DNA of 64,000 nucleotides from Acuticoccus yangtzensis (GCF_001927245.1 NZ_MJUX01000002.1:558001-622000); one strand, 5' to 3'; positions 17,040 through 27,113 are shown, numbered from the stretch's first letter. Notes: generated by a model from the sequence alone, not told the origin. Numbers and translations are program-made.

Positions 17040-18140
17040 TCAGAGGCGCAGGTCGAGCTGCTTCAGGATCGCATCGGTCATGCCGACGGTGTCGACGGTC
17101 GGGCCGCCGGCGGCGATGTCGGCGGTGCGGGCGCCCTCATCCAGCGCGCCGGCGATGGCGGCGTCGAGCGCGTCGGCCTCCTTGTTCATGCCGAACGAGT
17201 ACTTCAGCGCCATGCCGAGGGAGGCGATCATCGCGATCGGGTTGGCGATGCCCTTGCCGGCGATGTCGGGCGCGGAGCCGTGGACCGGCTCATAGAGCGC
17301 GCGGCGGCGGCCGGTCTTGGGGTCGACCGCGCCGAGCGAGGCGGACGGAAGCATGCCGAGCGAGCCGGTCAGCTGCGCGGCGATGTCGGACAGCATGTCG
17401 CCGAACAGGTTGTCGGTGACTACAACGTCGAACTGCTTGGGATCGCGCACGAGCTGCATGGCGCCGGCGTCGGCCAGCATGTGGTCGAGCGTGACGTCCT
17501 CGTAGCCCTGCTTGTGGGTCTGCTCGACCACCTCGCGCCAGAGGAGGCCGGACTTCATCACGTTGCGCTTTTCCATGGACGTGACCTTGCCGCGGCGGGC
17601 GCGGGCGAGCTCGAACGCGGCCTTGGCGATGCGCTCGATCTCGTAGGTGTCGTAGACCTGCGTGTCGATCGCGCGCTTCTGGCCGTTGCCGATGTCGGTG
17701 ATGGTCTTCGGCTCACCGAAATAGACGCCGCCGGTCAGCTCGCGCAGGATGACGATGTCGAGGCCCTCGACCACCTCGCGCTTCAGCGACGAGGCGTCGG
17801 CGAGCGCGGGATAGCTGATCGCCGGGCGGATGTTGGCGAAGAGCTCGAAATGCTTGCGCAGGCCGAGGAGGCCGGCTTCGGGGCGCATCTCGTACTCTTT
17901 GATCTCGTCCCACTTCGGGCCGCCGACGCAGGCGAAGAGAACCGCGTCCGCCGCCTCCGCCTTGTCCACGGTGTCCTGCGGATAGGGCGTGCCGACCGCG
18001 TCGAACGCGGCGCCGCCGACGAGGCCCTCGGTCGTCTCGAAGCCGGCGCCCTTGGTGTTGAGGTAGTCGATCACGCGCTTGGTGGCGGACATGATCTCAG
18101 GGCCGATTCCGTCGCCGGCAAGAAGAAGAAGGGAGGGCAT
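17040..18140 (-). CDS. leuB: 3-isopropylmalate dehydrogenase
   Basis: The product oxidises and decarboxylates 3-isopropylmalate to 2-oxoisocaproate with NAD+ in leucine biosynthesis. The 366-residue protein begins PSLLLLAGDGIGPEIM and contains GGPKWD, the substrate-binding RELTGGVYFGEP, and the metal/NAD region HGSAPDIAGKGIANP. The length is normal. The start at 18140 is supported by AAGGAC 5 bases upstream; the longer frame is rejected. leuC and leuD are not in the window, which is common in this order. The following VOC-protein gene lies upstream on the same strand, ~60 bases away. Confidence 0.97.
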   Translation of the reverse strand: MPSLLLLAGDGIGPEIMSATKRVIDYLNTKGAGFETTEGLVGGAAFDAVGTPYPQDTVDKAEAADAVLFACVGGPKWDEIKEYEMRPEAGLLGLRKHFELFANIRPAISYPALADASSLKREVVEGLDIVILRELTGGVYFGEPKTITDIGNGQKRAIDTQVYDTYEIERIAKAAFELARARRGKVTSMEKRNVMKSGLLWREVVEQTHKQGYEDVTLDHMLADAGAMQLVRDPKQFDVVVTDNLFGDMLSDIAAQLTGSLGMLPSASLGAVDPKTGRRRALYEPVHGSAPDIAGKGIANPIAMIASLGMALKYSFGMNKEADALDAAIAGALDEGARTADIAAGGPTVDTVGMTDAILKQLDLRL

Positions 18141-18203
18141 GGGCGTCCTTTCGTGTTTTGACGCTTTGCTAAACCCTTTCCGAGCGGCGGGGAAGAAGCG
18201 CAA

Positions 18204-18617
18204 TCATGAGGGGTCGGCGGGCATGACCATGATCATCCAATGGGTGCCGAAGCGATCCTTCAGCATGCCGAAGCCGGGTGAGAAGAACGTCTCGCCGAAG
18301 GGCATGATGATGTCCGCGCCGTCCGCGAGGCGGTCATAGATCGCCTGCCCGCGGGGAACGTCCGGCGCGGCGTGCGAGACCGACACCGCCTTTTGCGGAT
18401 CCCCGTCCATGCCGGCGGGGAAGTCCGAGGCGAAGAGCGGGCCGGCGGGGGTCATCACGCAGGAGTGCATGATGCGGTCGGCCGAGTGGGGCGGGCACAT
18501 GTCGGGCGGCCCGTCGGCGTAGGTCGTCAGCTCGAGCGCGCCGCCGAAGACGTCGGCGTAGAAGGTCATCGCCTCGCGGCATTGGCCTTGGAAATGGATG
18601 TAGGGCGTGAAGCTCAT
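18204..18617 (-). CDS. VOC family (PhnB-like) protein
   Basis: A 137-residue single-domain protein of the glyoxalase/vicinal-oxygen-chelate fold. It has the PhnB-type opening PYIHFQGQCREAMTFYADVFGG and the closing FGTHWMI. Despite the old label '3-demethylubiquinone methyltransferase', members have no established common activity. GGGAGGACCTG precedes the ATG. It lies between leuB and the dehydratase gene on the same strand; co-transcription is possible but a functional link is not evident. Confidence 0.85.
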   Translation of the reverse strand: MSFTPYIHFQGQCREAMTFYADVFGGALELTTYADGPPDMCPPHSADRIMHSCVMTPAGPLFASDFPAGMDGDPQKAVSVSHAAPDVPRGQAIYDRLADGADIIMPFGETFFSPGFGMLKDRFGTHWMIMVMPADPS

Positions 18618-18647
18618 CAGGTCCTCCCGTGACGATGAGCGAGGGTA

Positions 18648-19589
18648 TCACGCCTCGTCGTGCAGTGCGTTATTAAAAATAACTGGATCGGTGTTGGCGC
18701 CGCAGACGAGGACGCCGACGCGCTCGCCGCGTTCGGGCACGTAGGCGCCCGACAGAAGCGCGCCGTAGGCCGCGGCGCCGCCGGGCTCGGTGACGATGCG
18801 GGCGGTCTGCCAGAGCGCGCGCTGGGCGGCGCGGATGGCGTCGTCGGCGACGAGCGCCACGTGGTCGACATAGCGTTCGGCGATGGCGAGGTTGATGGAG
18901 CCGGTGCGCCGTGCGCCCAGCGAGTCGGCGGCGATGGACTCGACGGTGACGTCGACAGGGTGCCCGGCGTCCATCGCGGCCTTGAGCGCGCACGACCCTT
19001 CCGGCTCCACGGCGACGACCTTGACGCGCCCGGCGAACCACGCGGCCATGCCGCTGACGAGGCCGCCGCCGCCGCAGGCGACGAGGACGGTGTCCAGCCC
19101 GGCGGTCTGCGTCTCCCACTCGGCGGCGACGGTGCCTTGACCGGCGATGGTGCTGGCGGCCGCATAGGCGTGAACGCCGATGGCGCCGGTATCGGCCATA
19201 TAGGCGTCGCAGGCTTCCAGCGCCTCGGCGTAGCGTTCGCCGATGAGGGTGACCTCGGCCCCGGCGGCGCGGATGAGGTCCACCTTGGCGGGGCTGGCGA
19301 TGGTGGGCACGAAGATCGCCGCCTTGTGGCCGAGGCGGTGGGCGGCGTAGGCGACGGCGGCGCCATGATTGCCGCCGGACGCCGCGGCGACGCCCGCCGC
19401 GGGCACCACCGAGGACAGGAGCGTGTTGAACGCCCCGCGCACCTTGAAGGAGCCGGTGGCCTGGAGGAATTCGAGCTTCACCTCGCACAAGGCCGGGCCG
19501 TCCAGCGCCATGACGGGGGTGCGGCGGACATGCGGGCCGATGCGCTCGGCGGCGGCAAGGATATCGTCCTGCGAGACGGGATCGGACAT
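18648..19589 (-). CDS. PLP-dependent threonine/serine dehydratase
   Basis: A 313-residue fold-type II PLP enzyme. The Schiff-base Lys is in TGSFKVRGA, the Asn-containing cofactor loop is ASGGNHGAAVA, and the phosphate-binding loop is CGGGGLVSGMA. There is no C-terminal ACT regulatory domain, so it resembles catabolic threonine dehydratases and related serine/threo-hydroxyaspartate dehydratases rather than IlvA. The reaction removes water and ammonia from threonine or serine, giving 2-oxobutyrate or pyruvate. GAAGGAAGG precedes the start. It lies 30 bases downstream of the TauE/SafE exporter gene and probably shares its transcript. Confidence 0.88.
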   Translation of the reverse strand: MSDPVSQDDILAAAERIGPHVRRTPVMALDGPALCEVKLEFLQATGSFKVRGAFNTLLSSVVPAAGVAAASGGNHGAAVAYAAHRLGHKAAIFVPTIASPAKVDLIRAAGAEVTLIGERYAEALEACDAYMADTGAIGVHAYAAASTIAGQGTVAAEWETQTAGLDTVLVACGGGGLVSGMAAWFAGRVKVVAVEPEGSCALKAAMDAGHPVDVTVESIAADSLGARRTGSINLAIAERYVDHVALVADDAIRAAQRALWQTARIVTEPGGAAAYGALLSGAYVPERGERVGVLVCGANTDPVIFNNALHDEA

Positions 19590-19619
19590 GGCGAGCCTTC
19601 CTTCGGTCGTGCCGCGGCC

Positions 19620-20375
19620 TTAGAGAAGGTCGGCCAGGGCGCGCACGATGAGCTGCACGGAAATCAGCGTCAGCACGATGTTGAGCGCCTTTTTGAGCGT
19701 CTTCTCCGGCAGCGTGTTGAGCAGTTTGGCCCCGGCGAGGGTGCCGAGGAAGCCGGCGCCGATCATCGCCGCCATCATGGGCGCCCATTCGGAGAAGGCA
19801 AATCCCAGCGTCGTGAAGGCGGCGACCTTGAGGCCGTGCTGGATCACCATCGCCATCGCGTGGGTGGCGACGAGGCGCACGTGGGGCAGGCCCGCCTGGC
19901 GCAGCACCATCATGACGAAGGGGCCGGTGGCGCCGACGAACATCGTCAAGAAGGTGCCGATGAGGCCGCCCCCGGCCAGAACACCGCGCTCGCCCTTGCC
20001 GAGCGGGGGCAGCTTCATCCACGTGGTGGTGAGGATGGTGACGCCGATGGCGAGCAGGATGACCTCACCCGGCAGCTCCACCACCAGAAGGCCGCCGAGG
20101 ACGGCGCCGACCACCGAGCCCAGCGCATAGGGCACGATGAGCCGCATCGACACGTTCTTGGCCATGATGATGGCGCGGCCGGTGTTGGACCCGAGCTGCA
20201 CCACGCCGTGCACCGGAACGAGGGCGATGGGCGGGATGACGAAGGTCAGCGCCGCCAGGAGCACCACGCCGCCGCCGATGCCGACCGCCGCCGTCAACGC
20301 GCTCGTGAAGAAGGAGAGCACGATGAGGAAGAGGGCGCCCAGAGGCGCGACGGCATCGGGTAGCAGCGCGGACAT
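19620..20375 (-). CDS. TauE/SafE family sulfite/organic-anion exporter
   Basis: A 251-residue polytopic membrane protein with about seven or eight hydrophobic segments. It has the TauE/SafE pattern of two related halves (GIGGGVVLLAALTF, and GGGLIGTFLTMFVGATGPFV). The family exports sulfite, sulfoacetate or other anions, but the substrate is not readable from sequence. A GGAGAC ribosome-binding site precedes the start. Same-strand genes on both sides suggest a loose operon with the PLP dehydratase. Confidence 0.88.
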   Translation of the reverse strand: MSALLPDAVAPLGALFLIVLSFFTSALTAAVGIGGGVVLLAALTFVIPPIALVPVHGVVQLGSNTGRAIIMAKNVSMRLIVPYALGSVVGAVLGGLLVVELPGEVILLAIGVTILTTTWMKLPPLGKGERGVLAGGGLIGTFLTMFVGATGPFVMMVLRQAGLPHVRLVATHAMAMVIQHGLKVAAFTTLGFAFSEWAPMMAAMIGAGFLGTLAGAKLLNTLPEKTLKKALNIVLTLISVQLIVRALADLL

Positions 20376-20424
20376 GGGCGTCTCCGGGAGGTTGGCGGCG
20401 GCGGCGAGCGGCGGGGCGAGCCCG

Positions 20425-21477
20425 TCAGGGGGCGACGTTGCCGCGCGCGCGGTGCAGCGTGTCGATGCGGGTGAGAAGCTCCTCCGGCAGCGTCACGTCA
20501 AGCGATCCGAGCACGGTGTCGAGCTGCTCCACCGAGGTCTGGCCGATGATGACGCTGGTCATGAACGGGCGCGAGGCGGCGAAGGCGATGGCCATCTGCG
20601 CCGGGTCGAGACCGAACTCGGCAGCGAGGTCGAGGTAGGTGTCGTTCAGCTCGGTGGCGCCGGGCCCCTCGTAGCGCTGAAGGCGGTTGAACAGCGTCTT
20701 GCGGGCGCCTTCGGGCAGCGCGCCGTTGCGGTATTTGCCGGTGAGGTAGCCCTGGGCGAGCGCCGAGTAGCACAGGAGCGAGACGTCCTCGCGGGTGCAG
20801 GCTTCGGCCAGGTTCACCTCGAACGTGCGGTTCAGCAGGCTGTAGGCGTTCTGGATGGACGCGACACGCGGCAGGCCGTGCATCTCGGCCGCGTGAAGGT
20901 ACTTCATCACGCCCCAGGTGGACTCGTTGGAGAGGCCGATGTGGCGCACCTTGCCGGCCTTCACCAGCGCGCCGAGCGCCTCCAGCGTCTCGGCGATAGG
21001 GGTCTCGTCGGCGGCCTTGTCCGGCTCGGAATAGACGGTGGGGTTGGACCCGAATTGGCTGACGTTCCGGTCCGGCCAGTGGACCTGATAAAGGTCGATA
21101 TAGTCGGTCTTGAGGCGGCGCAGCGAACCGTCCACGGCCTCGTTGATGTCGCGGGCGACGAGCTTGGGGGCGTGCCCGTCCTCGCGCAGCCACGTCATCT
21201 GGGAGCGGCCGGCGACCTTGGTGGCGATCATCACCTTGTCGCGCGCTTTGCGGGAGGCGAACCAGTCGCCCATGATCTCCTCGCAGCGGAAGCGCGTCTC
21301 GGCCGCGGGCGGGACGGGGTACATCTCCGCGTTGTCGAACATGTTGATGCCGGCGTCGACGGCGCGGTCCATCTGGGCGAAGGCTTCGTCAGGGGTGTTC
21401 TGGCGGCCCCAGGTCATGGTGCCGAGGGTCAGCACCGACACGGCGAGGTCCGTGCGGCCGAGCTTGCGATAGTCCAT
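20425..21477 (-). CDS. Aldo/keto reductase (Tas-like)
   Basis: A 350-residue NADPH-dependent aldo/keto reductase. It starts MDYRKLGRTDLAVSVLTLGTMTWG; the catalytic tetrad includes Asp and Tyr in FDNAEMYPVPP, Lys in IATKVAG and His in LYQVHWPD. The IIGQTSVEQLD end is the cofactor-binding tail. It resembles Escherichia coli Tas more than the NADH-preferring groups. The physiological substrate is unknown. It is transcribed toward the TauE exporter gene. Confidence 0.9.
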   Translation of the reverse strand: MDYRKLGRTDLAVSVLTLGTMTWGRQNTPDEAFAQMDRAVDAGINMFDNAEMYPVPPAAETRFRCEEIMGDWFASRKARDKVMIATKVAGRSQMTWLREDGHAPKLVARDINEAVDGSLRRLKTDYIDLYQVHWPDRNVSQFGSNPTVYSEPDKAADETPIAETLEALGALVKAGKVRHIGLSNESTWGVMKYLHAAEMHGLPRVASIQNAYSLLNRTFEVNLAEACTREDVSLLCYSALAQGYLTGKYRNGALPEGARKTLFNRLQRYEGPGATELNDTYLDLAAEFGLDPAQMAIAFAASRPFMTSVIIGQTSVEQLDTVLGSLDVTLPEELLTRIDTLHRARGNVAP

Positions 21478-21562
21478 TAAAATCTCGTCTGGAGGCGAAG
21501 TGCCGGAAGGCGGGAAGGGGCGGGGGAGGCGCGGCGGATCTGCCGCACCCTTTTAAGATGGT

Positions 21563-22213
21563 TTACGACGAGGATGAGTGCCGTGCCAAGCGTCTGATGG
21601 CGCTGGCGATCGCCATGTCGACCGCGACGGCGACGAGGCCGACGGCCGCGAAGGCGGCGGCGAGGCCGGCGACGTTGCGCGCATAAAGGGCCGGGCCGAG
21701 AGCGGGGAGGTCGAGGAACCAGTAGGGCGCGAAACCATCCACCTGGGAGCGGAGGAGCACGAAGGCGAGGTAGACGGCGGGCAGCAGGACGCACCAGGAC
21801 GCATGACGCCATCTGAGGTCGCCGTGCGGCGCAGCGAGCCAGGCGAGAACGAAGAGCGGCGGGACCGCGTCGTGCAGCAGGTGACTGGCAACGAGCTGCA
21901 GCCCCGCATAGCCCGCCAGAAGATGGCGCAGCAGCACCGCGAAGACGACGCCGACGATGATGATCGCCGCGAGGACGGCGGTTCGCACCGCGGGCGCGGC
22001 GAGGCGGCTTTGCGGGGCGAGGGCCATGGCGGCGGCGACGACCGTGACCGACGCATTGCCCCAGATGGTGAAATATCCGGCGAGGCGCCACAGCCCGTCC
22101 GCGACCGGCCGCCCGGCGGCGAGCTGGCCGCTGACGGTCACGCCGACCTGGAGGATCAGCGCGCTTGCGGCCACGAGGGCGGCGACGCCGGCGAGGGCGC
22201 GGGCGGGGGTCAT
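21563..22213 (-). CDS. Pr6Pr family membrane protein
   Basis: A 216-residue integral membrane protein with six predicted segments. It carries the family landmarks YFTIWGNASVTVVAA, LLHDAVPPLFVLAWL and YWFLDLPALG (the Pr6Pr/FAR-17a-related group). The function is not established. It starts one base after the stop codon of the upstream arylesterase gene, so the two are translationally linked. Confidence 0.8.
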   Translation of the reverse strand: MTPARALAGVAALVAASALILQVGVTVSGQLAAGRPVADGLWRLAGYFTIWGNASVTVVAAAMALAPQSRLAAPAVRTAVLAAIIIVGVVFAVLLRHLLAGYAGLQLVASHLLHDAVPPLFVLAWLAAPHGDLRWRHASWCVLLPAVYLAFVLLRSQVDGFAPYWFLDLPALGPALYARNVAGLAAAFAAVGLVAVAVDMAIASAIRRLARHSSSS

Positions 22214-22214
22214 C

Positions 22215-22880
22215 TCAGCCTCCGGCGCGGGCGATCAGCTCTTCGACCGAGGGCAGGATGCGCTCGACGATGACCTCCACGCCCGCGGCGGTGGGGTGAA
22301 GCCCGTCGGGCTGGTTCAACTCCGGATTGGCGGCCACCCCGTCGAGGAAGAAGGGGTAGTAGACGACGTCGCGCGCGGCGAGGTCCTCGTAGACGGCGCT
22401 GAATTCGGCGCCATAGTCCTCGCCGAGATTGGGCGGGGCGAGCATGCCTGCGAGGAGAACCGGGAGGTCGCGCTCGGCCAGCCGGTCGAGAATGGCGGTG
22501 AGGTTGTCGCGCGGTACACTGGGGTCGATCCCGCGCAGCGCGTCGTTGGCGCCGAGTTCGACGATGACGGCGTCCGCATCCGGCCCCACGGACCAGTTGA
22601 GCCGGGCGAGGCCGCCGGTGGTGGTATCGCCGGAGACGCCCGCATCGACCACGGTGACGTTGTAGCCCTTGGCGGTGAGGGCGGCCTGGAGCTGCGGGAC
22701 GAAGCCTTCACCGGGCGCGAGCTGGTAGCCTGCGGTGAGGCTGTCGCCGAGGGCGACGAGGGTCATCGGCTCGCCGCCGCCGTTCTCGGTTCCGCTCGGC
22801 TGGGCGGCGGCCGCGAGGGCGGCGGCGACCATCGAGGCGGCGGCCAAAGCGGCGATCAGTCGTGTGGGGGATGGGCGCAT
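22215..22880 (-). CDS. GDSL/SGNH arylesterase (TesA-like), secreted
   Basis: A 221-residue SGNH hydrolase with an N-terminal signal peptide (a hydrophobic Ala/Leu run ending near AAAQ). Block I is ALGDSLTAGY with the nucleophile Ser, block III is VELGANDALRG, and block V is PDGLHPTAAG with the catalytic Asp/His. It matches the TesA/arylesterase group acting on acyl esters or thioesters in the periplasm. The start at 22880 gives a proper signal peptide; the frame upstream to 22961 is rejected. It is followed at once by the Pr6Pr gene. Confidence 0.9.
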   Translation of the reverse strand: MRPSPTRLIAALAAASMVAAALAAAAQPSGTENGGGEPMTLVALGDSLTAGYQLAPGEGFVPQLQAALTAKGYNVTVVDAGVSGDTTTGGLARLNWSVGPDADAVIVELGANDALRGIDPSVPRDNLTAILDRLAERDLPVLLAGMLAPPNLGEDYGAEFSAVYEDLAARDVVYYPFFLDGVAANPELNQPDGLHPTAAGVEVIVERILPSVEELIARAGG

Positions 22881-23025
22881 CGGGGTCGGGTCTCCGCAAT
22901 CCTGGCCTTCATGTGGCGCGTTGCGAAGGTGCGGGCAACCGCGTGGGCGCGCGGGTCGCAAGGGCGGCCGGTGCCGGTGGAACGCACCGGGTCGGTCATG
23001 CGGCGGAGAGGGCCGAGGCTCGGCG

Positions 23026-24009
23026 TCACACGCGGCGCAGCGCCACCTCGGTGATGCGGTGATCGGCCCCCTTCACCAGGATGAGGTCCGCCCGCAGCTT
23101 CGTCGGCCCAACATTCTCGCGCAGGTTCTTGAGGTTGATCCTCTCCCACAGGCTTTTGGCGAAGGCTTCCGTCTCCTCCTTGCTGGCGGAGGCATAGCGG
23201 TGGAAGTAGGACAGGGGATCGGTAAAGCGCGTTTCCTTCAGACGGTTGAAGCGCGTCATGTACCACTCCTCGAGCAGCCGCTCCTCCGCGTCAAGGTAGA
23301 TCGAGAAGTCGAAGAAGTCGGACACGAAGGGGACGCGCGGCCGGTCGCCGGACAGGCGCTGCGTCTGCAGCACGTTCAGCCCCTCGACGATCAGGATGTC
23401 CGGCCGGTCGACGGTGATCGCCTCGCCCACGACGCGGTCATAGGTGAGGTGGGAATAGACCGGCGCCTCGACGTTGCGTTCGCCCGCCTTCACGTCGGTG
23501 AGGAAGGAGATGAGCATCCCGACATCGTAGCTTTCAGGGAAGCCCTTGCGCTCCATCAGCCCGTTCTCGATGAGGTGGGCGTTGGGATAGAGGAAGCCGT
23601 CCGTGGTCACGAGGTCGACCTTCGGCCGGCCGGCCCAGCGCGAGATCAACGTCTGCAGGAGCTGCGCGGTGGTCGTCTTGCCCACGGCGACGGATCCGGC
23701 GATGCCGATGATGTAGGGGGTGCGCTCGCCGGTCTGGCCCAGGAAGGCCTGTGTGGCGCGGTAGAGCCCCTCGGTCGCTTCGACATAGAGCGAGAGGAGA
23801 CGCGAGATCGGCAGGTAGATGGTTTCCACCTGTCCGGGTTCCACACGGTCGTTGAAGCCTTGGAGGCTGATGATTTCTTCGGCCGACAAAGTCATGGGCA
23901 TGCCGGCACGCAGCTTTGCCCAGTCGCGTTCATGGAACACGTGGAAGCGGGCATAGTCGTCGCGCGGCCGATGCCCCGACTTATCGGTCAGCTCGGGCAC
24001 TGCATCCAT
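23026..24009 (-). CDS. coaA: Type I pantothenate kinase
   Basis: The product phosphorylates pantothenate, the first step of coenzyme A synthesis. The 327-residue protein has Walker A in [15 protein letters not shown], and [19 protein letters not shown] and [14 protein letters not shown] as in bacterial type I kinases, which are normally feedback-inhibited by CoA. The start is the ATG at 24009; the frame also allows a GTG three codons earlier. It is the last gene of the his cluster, 82 bases downstream of hisE on the same strand, a position conserved in related genomes. Confidence 0.96.
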   Translation of the reverse strand: MDAVPELTDKSGHRPRDDYARFHVFHERDWAKLRAGMPMTLSAEEIISLQGFNDRVEPGQVETIYLPISRLLSLYVEATEGLYRATQAFLGQTGERTPYIIGIAGSVAVGKTTTAQLLQTLISRWAGRPKVDLVTTDGFLYPNAHLIENGLMERKGFPESYDVGMLISFLTDVKAGERNVEAPVYSHLTYDRVVGEAITVDRPDILIVEGLNVLQTQRLSGDRPRVPFVSDFFDFSIYLDAEERLLEEWYMTRFNRLKETRFTDPLSYFHRYASASKEETEAFAKSLWERINLKNLRENVGPTKLRADLILVKGADHRITEVALRRV

Positions 24010-24091
24010 CACGGGCACTGTTGCAGATCATCGCATAAGGAGACAAGGATTTATTTTGCGCTGCACCATTGGCGGGCAGGGGCGAGCGGCG

Positions 24092-24418
24092 TCAGGTCGG
24101 CGCCGTGCGGCGCGCCTTCTCTTCGAGGCCCGATTGGCCGGTGCGCCGGTCGAGCTCGGCCATCACGTCGTTCCAGGAGATGCCCTGCACGGCGAGAAGA
24201 ACGGTGAGGTGGAAGACGACGTCGGCGGCCTCGGCGATCATCTCGTCCGGCGCGCGGCGCACGGCGGCGATGACCGCTTCCACCGCCTCCTCGCCGAACT
24301 TTTCGGCCACCTTGTCGATCCCCTTGGCGGCGAGCGTGTTGGTGTAGGAGGCGGCGCCACCCTCGGCCAGACGGGCGCGAACGATGGCTTCGAGGTCGTC
24401 GATGGAGAAGCTAGCCAT
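24092..24418 (-). CDS. hisE: Phosphoribosyl-ATP pyrophosphatase
   Basis: Second step of histidine synthesis: hydrolysis of phosphoribosyl-ATP to phosphoribosyl-AMP and pyrophosphate. The 108-residue MazG-fold protein has [17 protein letters not shown] and [13 protein letters not shown], which supply the metal-binding acidic residues. It is a separate protein, not fused to HisI. Its start overlaps the end of hisF by 8 bases, implying coupled translation. Confidence 0.96.
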   Translation of the reverse strand: MASFSIDDLEAIVRARLAEGGAASYTNTLAAKGIDKVAEKFGEEAVEAVIAAVRRAPDEMIAEAADVVFHLTVLLAVQGISWNDVMAELDRRTGQSGLEEKARRTAPT

Positions 24419-25205
24419 TGACGTCTCCGAGGGCGTGGTGGGTGGGCGGCACGATGCGCATCGGCAGACCCGCGGCGGCCATGTGCGCCTTCGCCTCGCC
24501 GATGGTGAAGGTGCCGAAGTGGAAGATCGACGCGGCCAGCACCGCCTCGGCGTGCCCCTCGGTGACCGCCTCGACGAGGTGGTCGAGCGTGCCCGCCCCG
24601 CCGGACGCGATGACGGGGACCGGTACGGCGTCGGCGACGGCGCGGTTCAGGGCGTTGTCGAAGCCGGCCTTCGTGCCGTCCGAATCCATCGAGGTGAGGA
24701 GGATCTCGCCGGCGCCGAGGTCGACCATCTTCACGGCGAACTCCACCGCGTCGACCCCGGTGGCGCGGCGGCCGCCGTGGGTGAAGATCTCCCAATGGCC
24801 GTCGACCCGCTTGGCGTCGATGGCGACGACGATGCACTGGGCGCCGAACTTCTCCGCCGCGCGGCCGACGAAGGAGGGTTCGCGCACGGCGGCGGTGTTG
24901 ATCGACACCTTGTCGGCGCCCGCCAGCAGCAGGGCGCGGATGTCCGAGATCGTGCGCACGCCGCCGCCGACGGTGAGCGGCATGAAGCATTGCTCGGCGG
25001 TGCGGCTGACGACGTCGAACAGGATGGAGCGTTCGTCCGACGAGGCGGTGATGTCGAGGAAGGTCAGCTCGTCGGCGCCTGCGGCGTCATAGGCCTTGGC
25101 GGCCTCGACGGGGTCGCCCGCGTCGACGAGGTCCTGGAACTTCACGCCTTTGACGACGCGGCCGCCGTGCACGTCGAGGCAGGGGATGATGCGTTTCTTC
25201 AGCAT
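24411..25205 (-). CDS. hisF: Imidazole glycerol phosphate synthase, cyclase subunit
   Basis: A 264-residue (beta-alpha)8 barrel that, with HisH, makes imidazole glycerol phosphate and AICAR. It begins [20 protein letters not shown] with the catalytic Asp in CLDV; the second catalytic Asp is in [20 protein letters not shown] is one of the phosphate-binding loops. The start at 25205 is the family N-terminus and follows the hisA stop codon by one base. The upstream extension of the frame is rejected. Confidence 0.97.
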   Translation of the reverse strand: MLKKRIIPCLDVHGGRVVKGVKFQDLVDAGDPVEAAKAYDAAGADELTFLDITASSDERSILFDVVSRTAEQCFMPLTVGGGVRTISDIRALLLAGADKVSINTAAVREPSFVGRAAEKFGAQCIVVAIDAKRVDGHWEIFTHGGRRATGVDAVEFAVKMVDLGAGEILLTSMDSDGTKAGFDNALNRAVADAVPVPVIASGGAGTLDHLVEAVTEGHAEAVLAASIFHFGTFTIGEAKAHMAAAGLPMRIVPPTHHALGDVNG

Positions 25206-25206
25206 C

Positions 25207-25938
25207 TCAGGCGGCCTGCGGCAGGACGGCGAGGGCGGCGGCGGGGTCGAGTCGCCCATCATAAAGGGCGCGGCCCATGATGGCGCCGTCGAGCTTCGCG
25301 GCGGCGGGCTCGGCGAGGCGGTTGATGTCCTCCATGCCGTTGAACCCGCCGGACGCGATGACGGGGGTGGAGACGGCTTCGGCGATCGACAGCGTTTCGG
25401 GGAGGTTGAGGCCGGTCAGCATGCCGTCGCGTCCGATGTCGGTGTGGACGATGGCGGCGACGCCCGCGTCCTCGTAGGCGAGCGCCAGGTCGCGCGCGGT
25501 GACGGTGGTGGCGTCGGCCCATCCGGCGACGGCGACCATACCGTCGCGCGCGTCGATCCCGACGACGATCCGGCCGGGGAAGAGGCGGCAGGCCTCCTTC
25601 ACGAGTTCCGGCTCCTTGGCGGCGACGGTGCCGAGGATGACGCGGGAGACGCCGCGCTCCAGCCACGCCGCGATGGCGGCCAGCGAGCGGATGCCGCCGC
25701 CGAGCTGCACCGGAACGTCGGTCGCGGCGAGGATGGCGTCGACCGCCTCGGAATTGCGGCTGACCCCGGCGAAGGCGCCGTTGAGGTCGACCACGTGCAG
25801 GCGGGTGAAGCCGAGCATTTGGAACCGCGCGGCCATGTCGCCGGGATCGTCGGAGAAGACGGTGGCGCGGTCCATCTCGCCTTGCTGGAGGCGGACGCAT
25901 TGGCCGTCTTTGAGGTCGATGGCTGGATAAAGGATCAT
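25207..25938 (-). CDS. hisA: ProFAR isomerase (phosphoribosylformimino-5-aminoimidazole carboxamide ribotide isomerase)
   Basis: A 243-residue barrel enzyme for the Amadori isomerisation in histidine synthesis. It begins [16 protein letters not shown] (catalytic Asp); the second catalytic Asp is in [10 protein letters not shown], and QLGGGIRSL is a phosphate loop. Length and motifs are normal. It sits between hisH and hisF in the operon. Confidence 0.97.
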   Translation of the reverse strand: MILYPAIDLKDGQCVRLQQGEMDRATVFSDDPGDMAARFQMLGFTRLHVVDLNGAFAGVSRNSEAVDAILAATDVPVQLGGGIRSLAAIAAWLERGVSRVILGTVAAKEPELVKEACRLFPGRIVVGIDARDGMVAVAGWADATTVTARDLALAYEDAGVAAIVHTDIGRDGMLTGLNLPETLSIAEAVSTPVIASGGFNGMEDINRLAEPAAAKLDGAIMGRALYDGRLDPAAALAVLPQAA

Positions 25939-25960
25939 AGGTCTGCCGCCGGCCCGCCGC

Positions 25961-26611
25961 TCACGGGCGCCATTTGAGGAAATTGGCGATCAAGGCGAGG
26001 CCGAATTCCTGACTCTTCTCGGGGTGGAACTGGGTGCCGACGATGTTGTCGCGCCCGACGATGGCGGCGATCGACCCGCCGTGTTCGCTGGTGGCGATGA
26101 GGTGGTCGGGGTCGGCCGGCGCCAGCGCGTAGGAGTGCACGAAATAGGCGTGGGCGCCGTCCGTGCCGGTGGGGATCCCCTCCAGCACAGGGTGCGGGCG
26201 GGCGACGTCGAGCGTGTTCCAGCCCATGTGCGGCACCTTCAGCGCCGGGTCCGTGGGCTCGATCACCTTCACGTCGCCGGGGATGAGGTTCAGCCCGGCG
26301 GTGACGGTATATTCCAGGCCGCGCGTCGCCATGAGCTGCATGCCGACGCACACGCCGAGGAGCGGTACGCCGCGGTCGGTTACGGCGTCGAGGATGGCTT
26401 CGACCATGCCGTGGGTGGCGGAGAGGCCCATCATGCAGTCGGCGAAGGCGCCGACGCCGGGCAGGATGATGTGGTCCGCCTTGGCGACGCGGGAGGGGTC
26501 GGCGGTGACGGTGACGGCGCTGCTCAGCCCGGCTTCGTGCGCGGCTCTGGCGACCGCCTTCTCGGCCGAGCGCAGATTGCCCGACCCATAATCGACGATG
26601 ACGACGCTCAT
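25961..26611 (-). CDS. hisH: Imidazole glycerol phosphate synthase, glutamine amidotransferase subunit
   Basis: A 216-residue class I glutaminase that supplies ammonia to HisF. The nucleophile Cys is in [11 protein letters not shown], and the His/Glu pair is in [12 protein letters not shown]. The start at 26611 gives the conserved [15 protein letters not shown], with GAGAAGGACC upstream. The ATG overlaps the stop codon of the DUF2628 gene by four bases, so the two are translationally coupled. Confidence 0.97.
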   Translation of the reverse strand: MSVVIVDYGSGNLRSAEKAVARAAHEAGLSSAVTVTADPSRVAKADHIILPGVGAFADCMMGLSATHGMVEAILDAVTDRGVPLLGVCVGMQLMATRGLEYTVTAGLNLIPGDVKVIEPTDPALKVPHMGWNTLDVARPHPVLEGIPTGTDGAHAYFVHSYALAPADPDHLIATSEHGGSIAAIVGRDNIVGTQFHPEKSQEFGLALIANFLKWRP

Positions 26612-27102
26612 TGGTCCTTCTCCGGCATGACGCCGATGACGGGGGCGCCCCACGGTCCGGCGCCGGATGCGCTGGCGGGGGCAGGGGGTGTGGCGAGCGG
26701 TGCGGGGGCCGCTTCGCCGATGGGGTCGATGACGGCGCCCTCACGCTCGGCGAAGTAGCGGCGTTCGGCTTCGGCGCGGGCGGAGGCGTGGACGATGGCG
26801 GTCATGTGCCAGCGGCGGCGCGACAGGCTCCAGCGTTTCAGCGCCCGCGCCTCGAACGCGAACCAGAGGGAGAGGAGGGCGTAGAAGACCACGGCGCCGG
26901 GGCTGCCGAGGAATGTCGCCGCGGCGCCGACCACGGCCGCCCAGACCGCGACGGCGAGGAGGGCGACCACCGGCATGCCGCGCAGCACCGCCCACAGCGG
27001 GCCGATGAGGAGCGCCCACCACGCAAAGCGGTCCTCGACGAACACCGCGCGCACGGCGGGATCGTCAAATTCGGCGTTTTCCCAGACGGTCCAGACTGCC
27101 AT
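26608..27102 (-). CDS. DUF2628 domain membrane protein
   Basis: A 164-residue protein starting MAVWTVWEN. It has two or three hydrophobic segments (around residues 30-85) after RFAWWALLIGPLWAVL, the DUF2628 signature, and a Pro/Ala-rich tail. It always sits inside this his cluster in related bacteria, but no role in histidine synthesis is established. It overlaps hisH by ATGA. The longer frame running upstream into hisB is a shadow. Confidence 0.85.
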   Translation of the reverse strand: MAVWTVWENAEFDDPAVRAVFVEDRFAWWALLIGPLWAVLRGMPVVALLAVAVWAAVVGAAATFLGSPGAVVFYALLSLWFAFEARALKRWSLSRRRWHMTAIVHASARAEAERRYFAEREGAVIDPIGEAAPAPLATPPAPASASGAGPWGAPVIGVMPEKDQ

Positions 27103-27113
27103 CGGCGACCCCG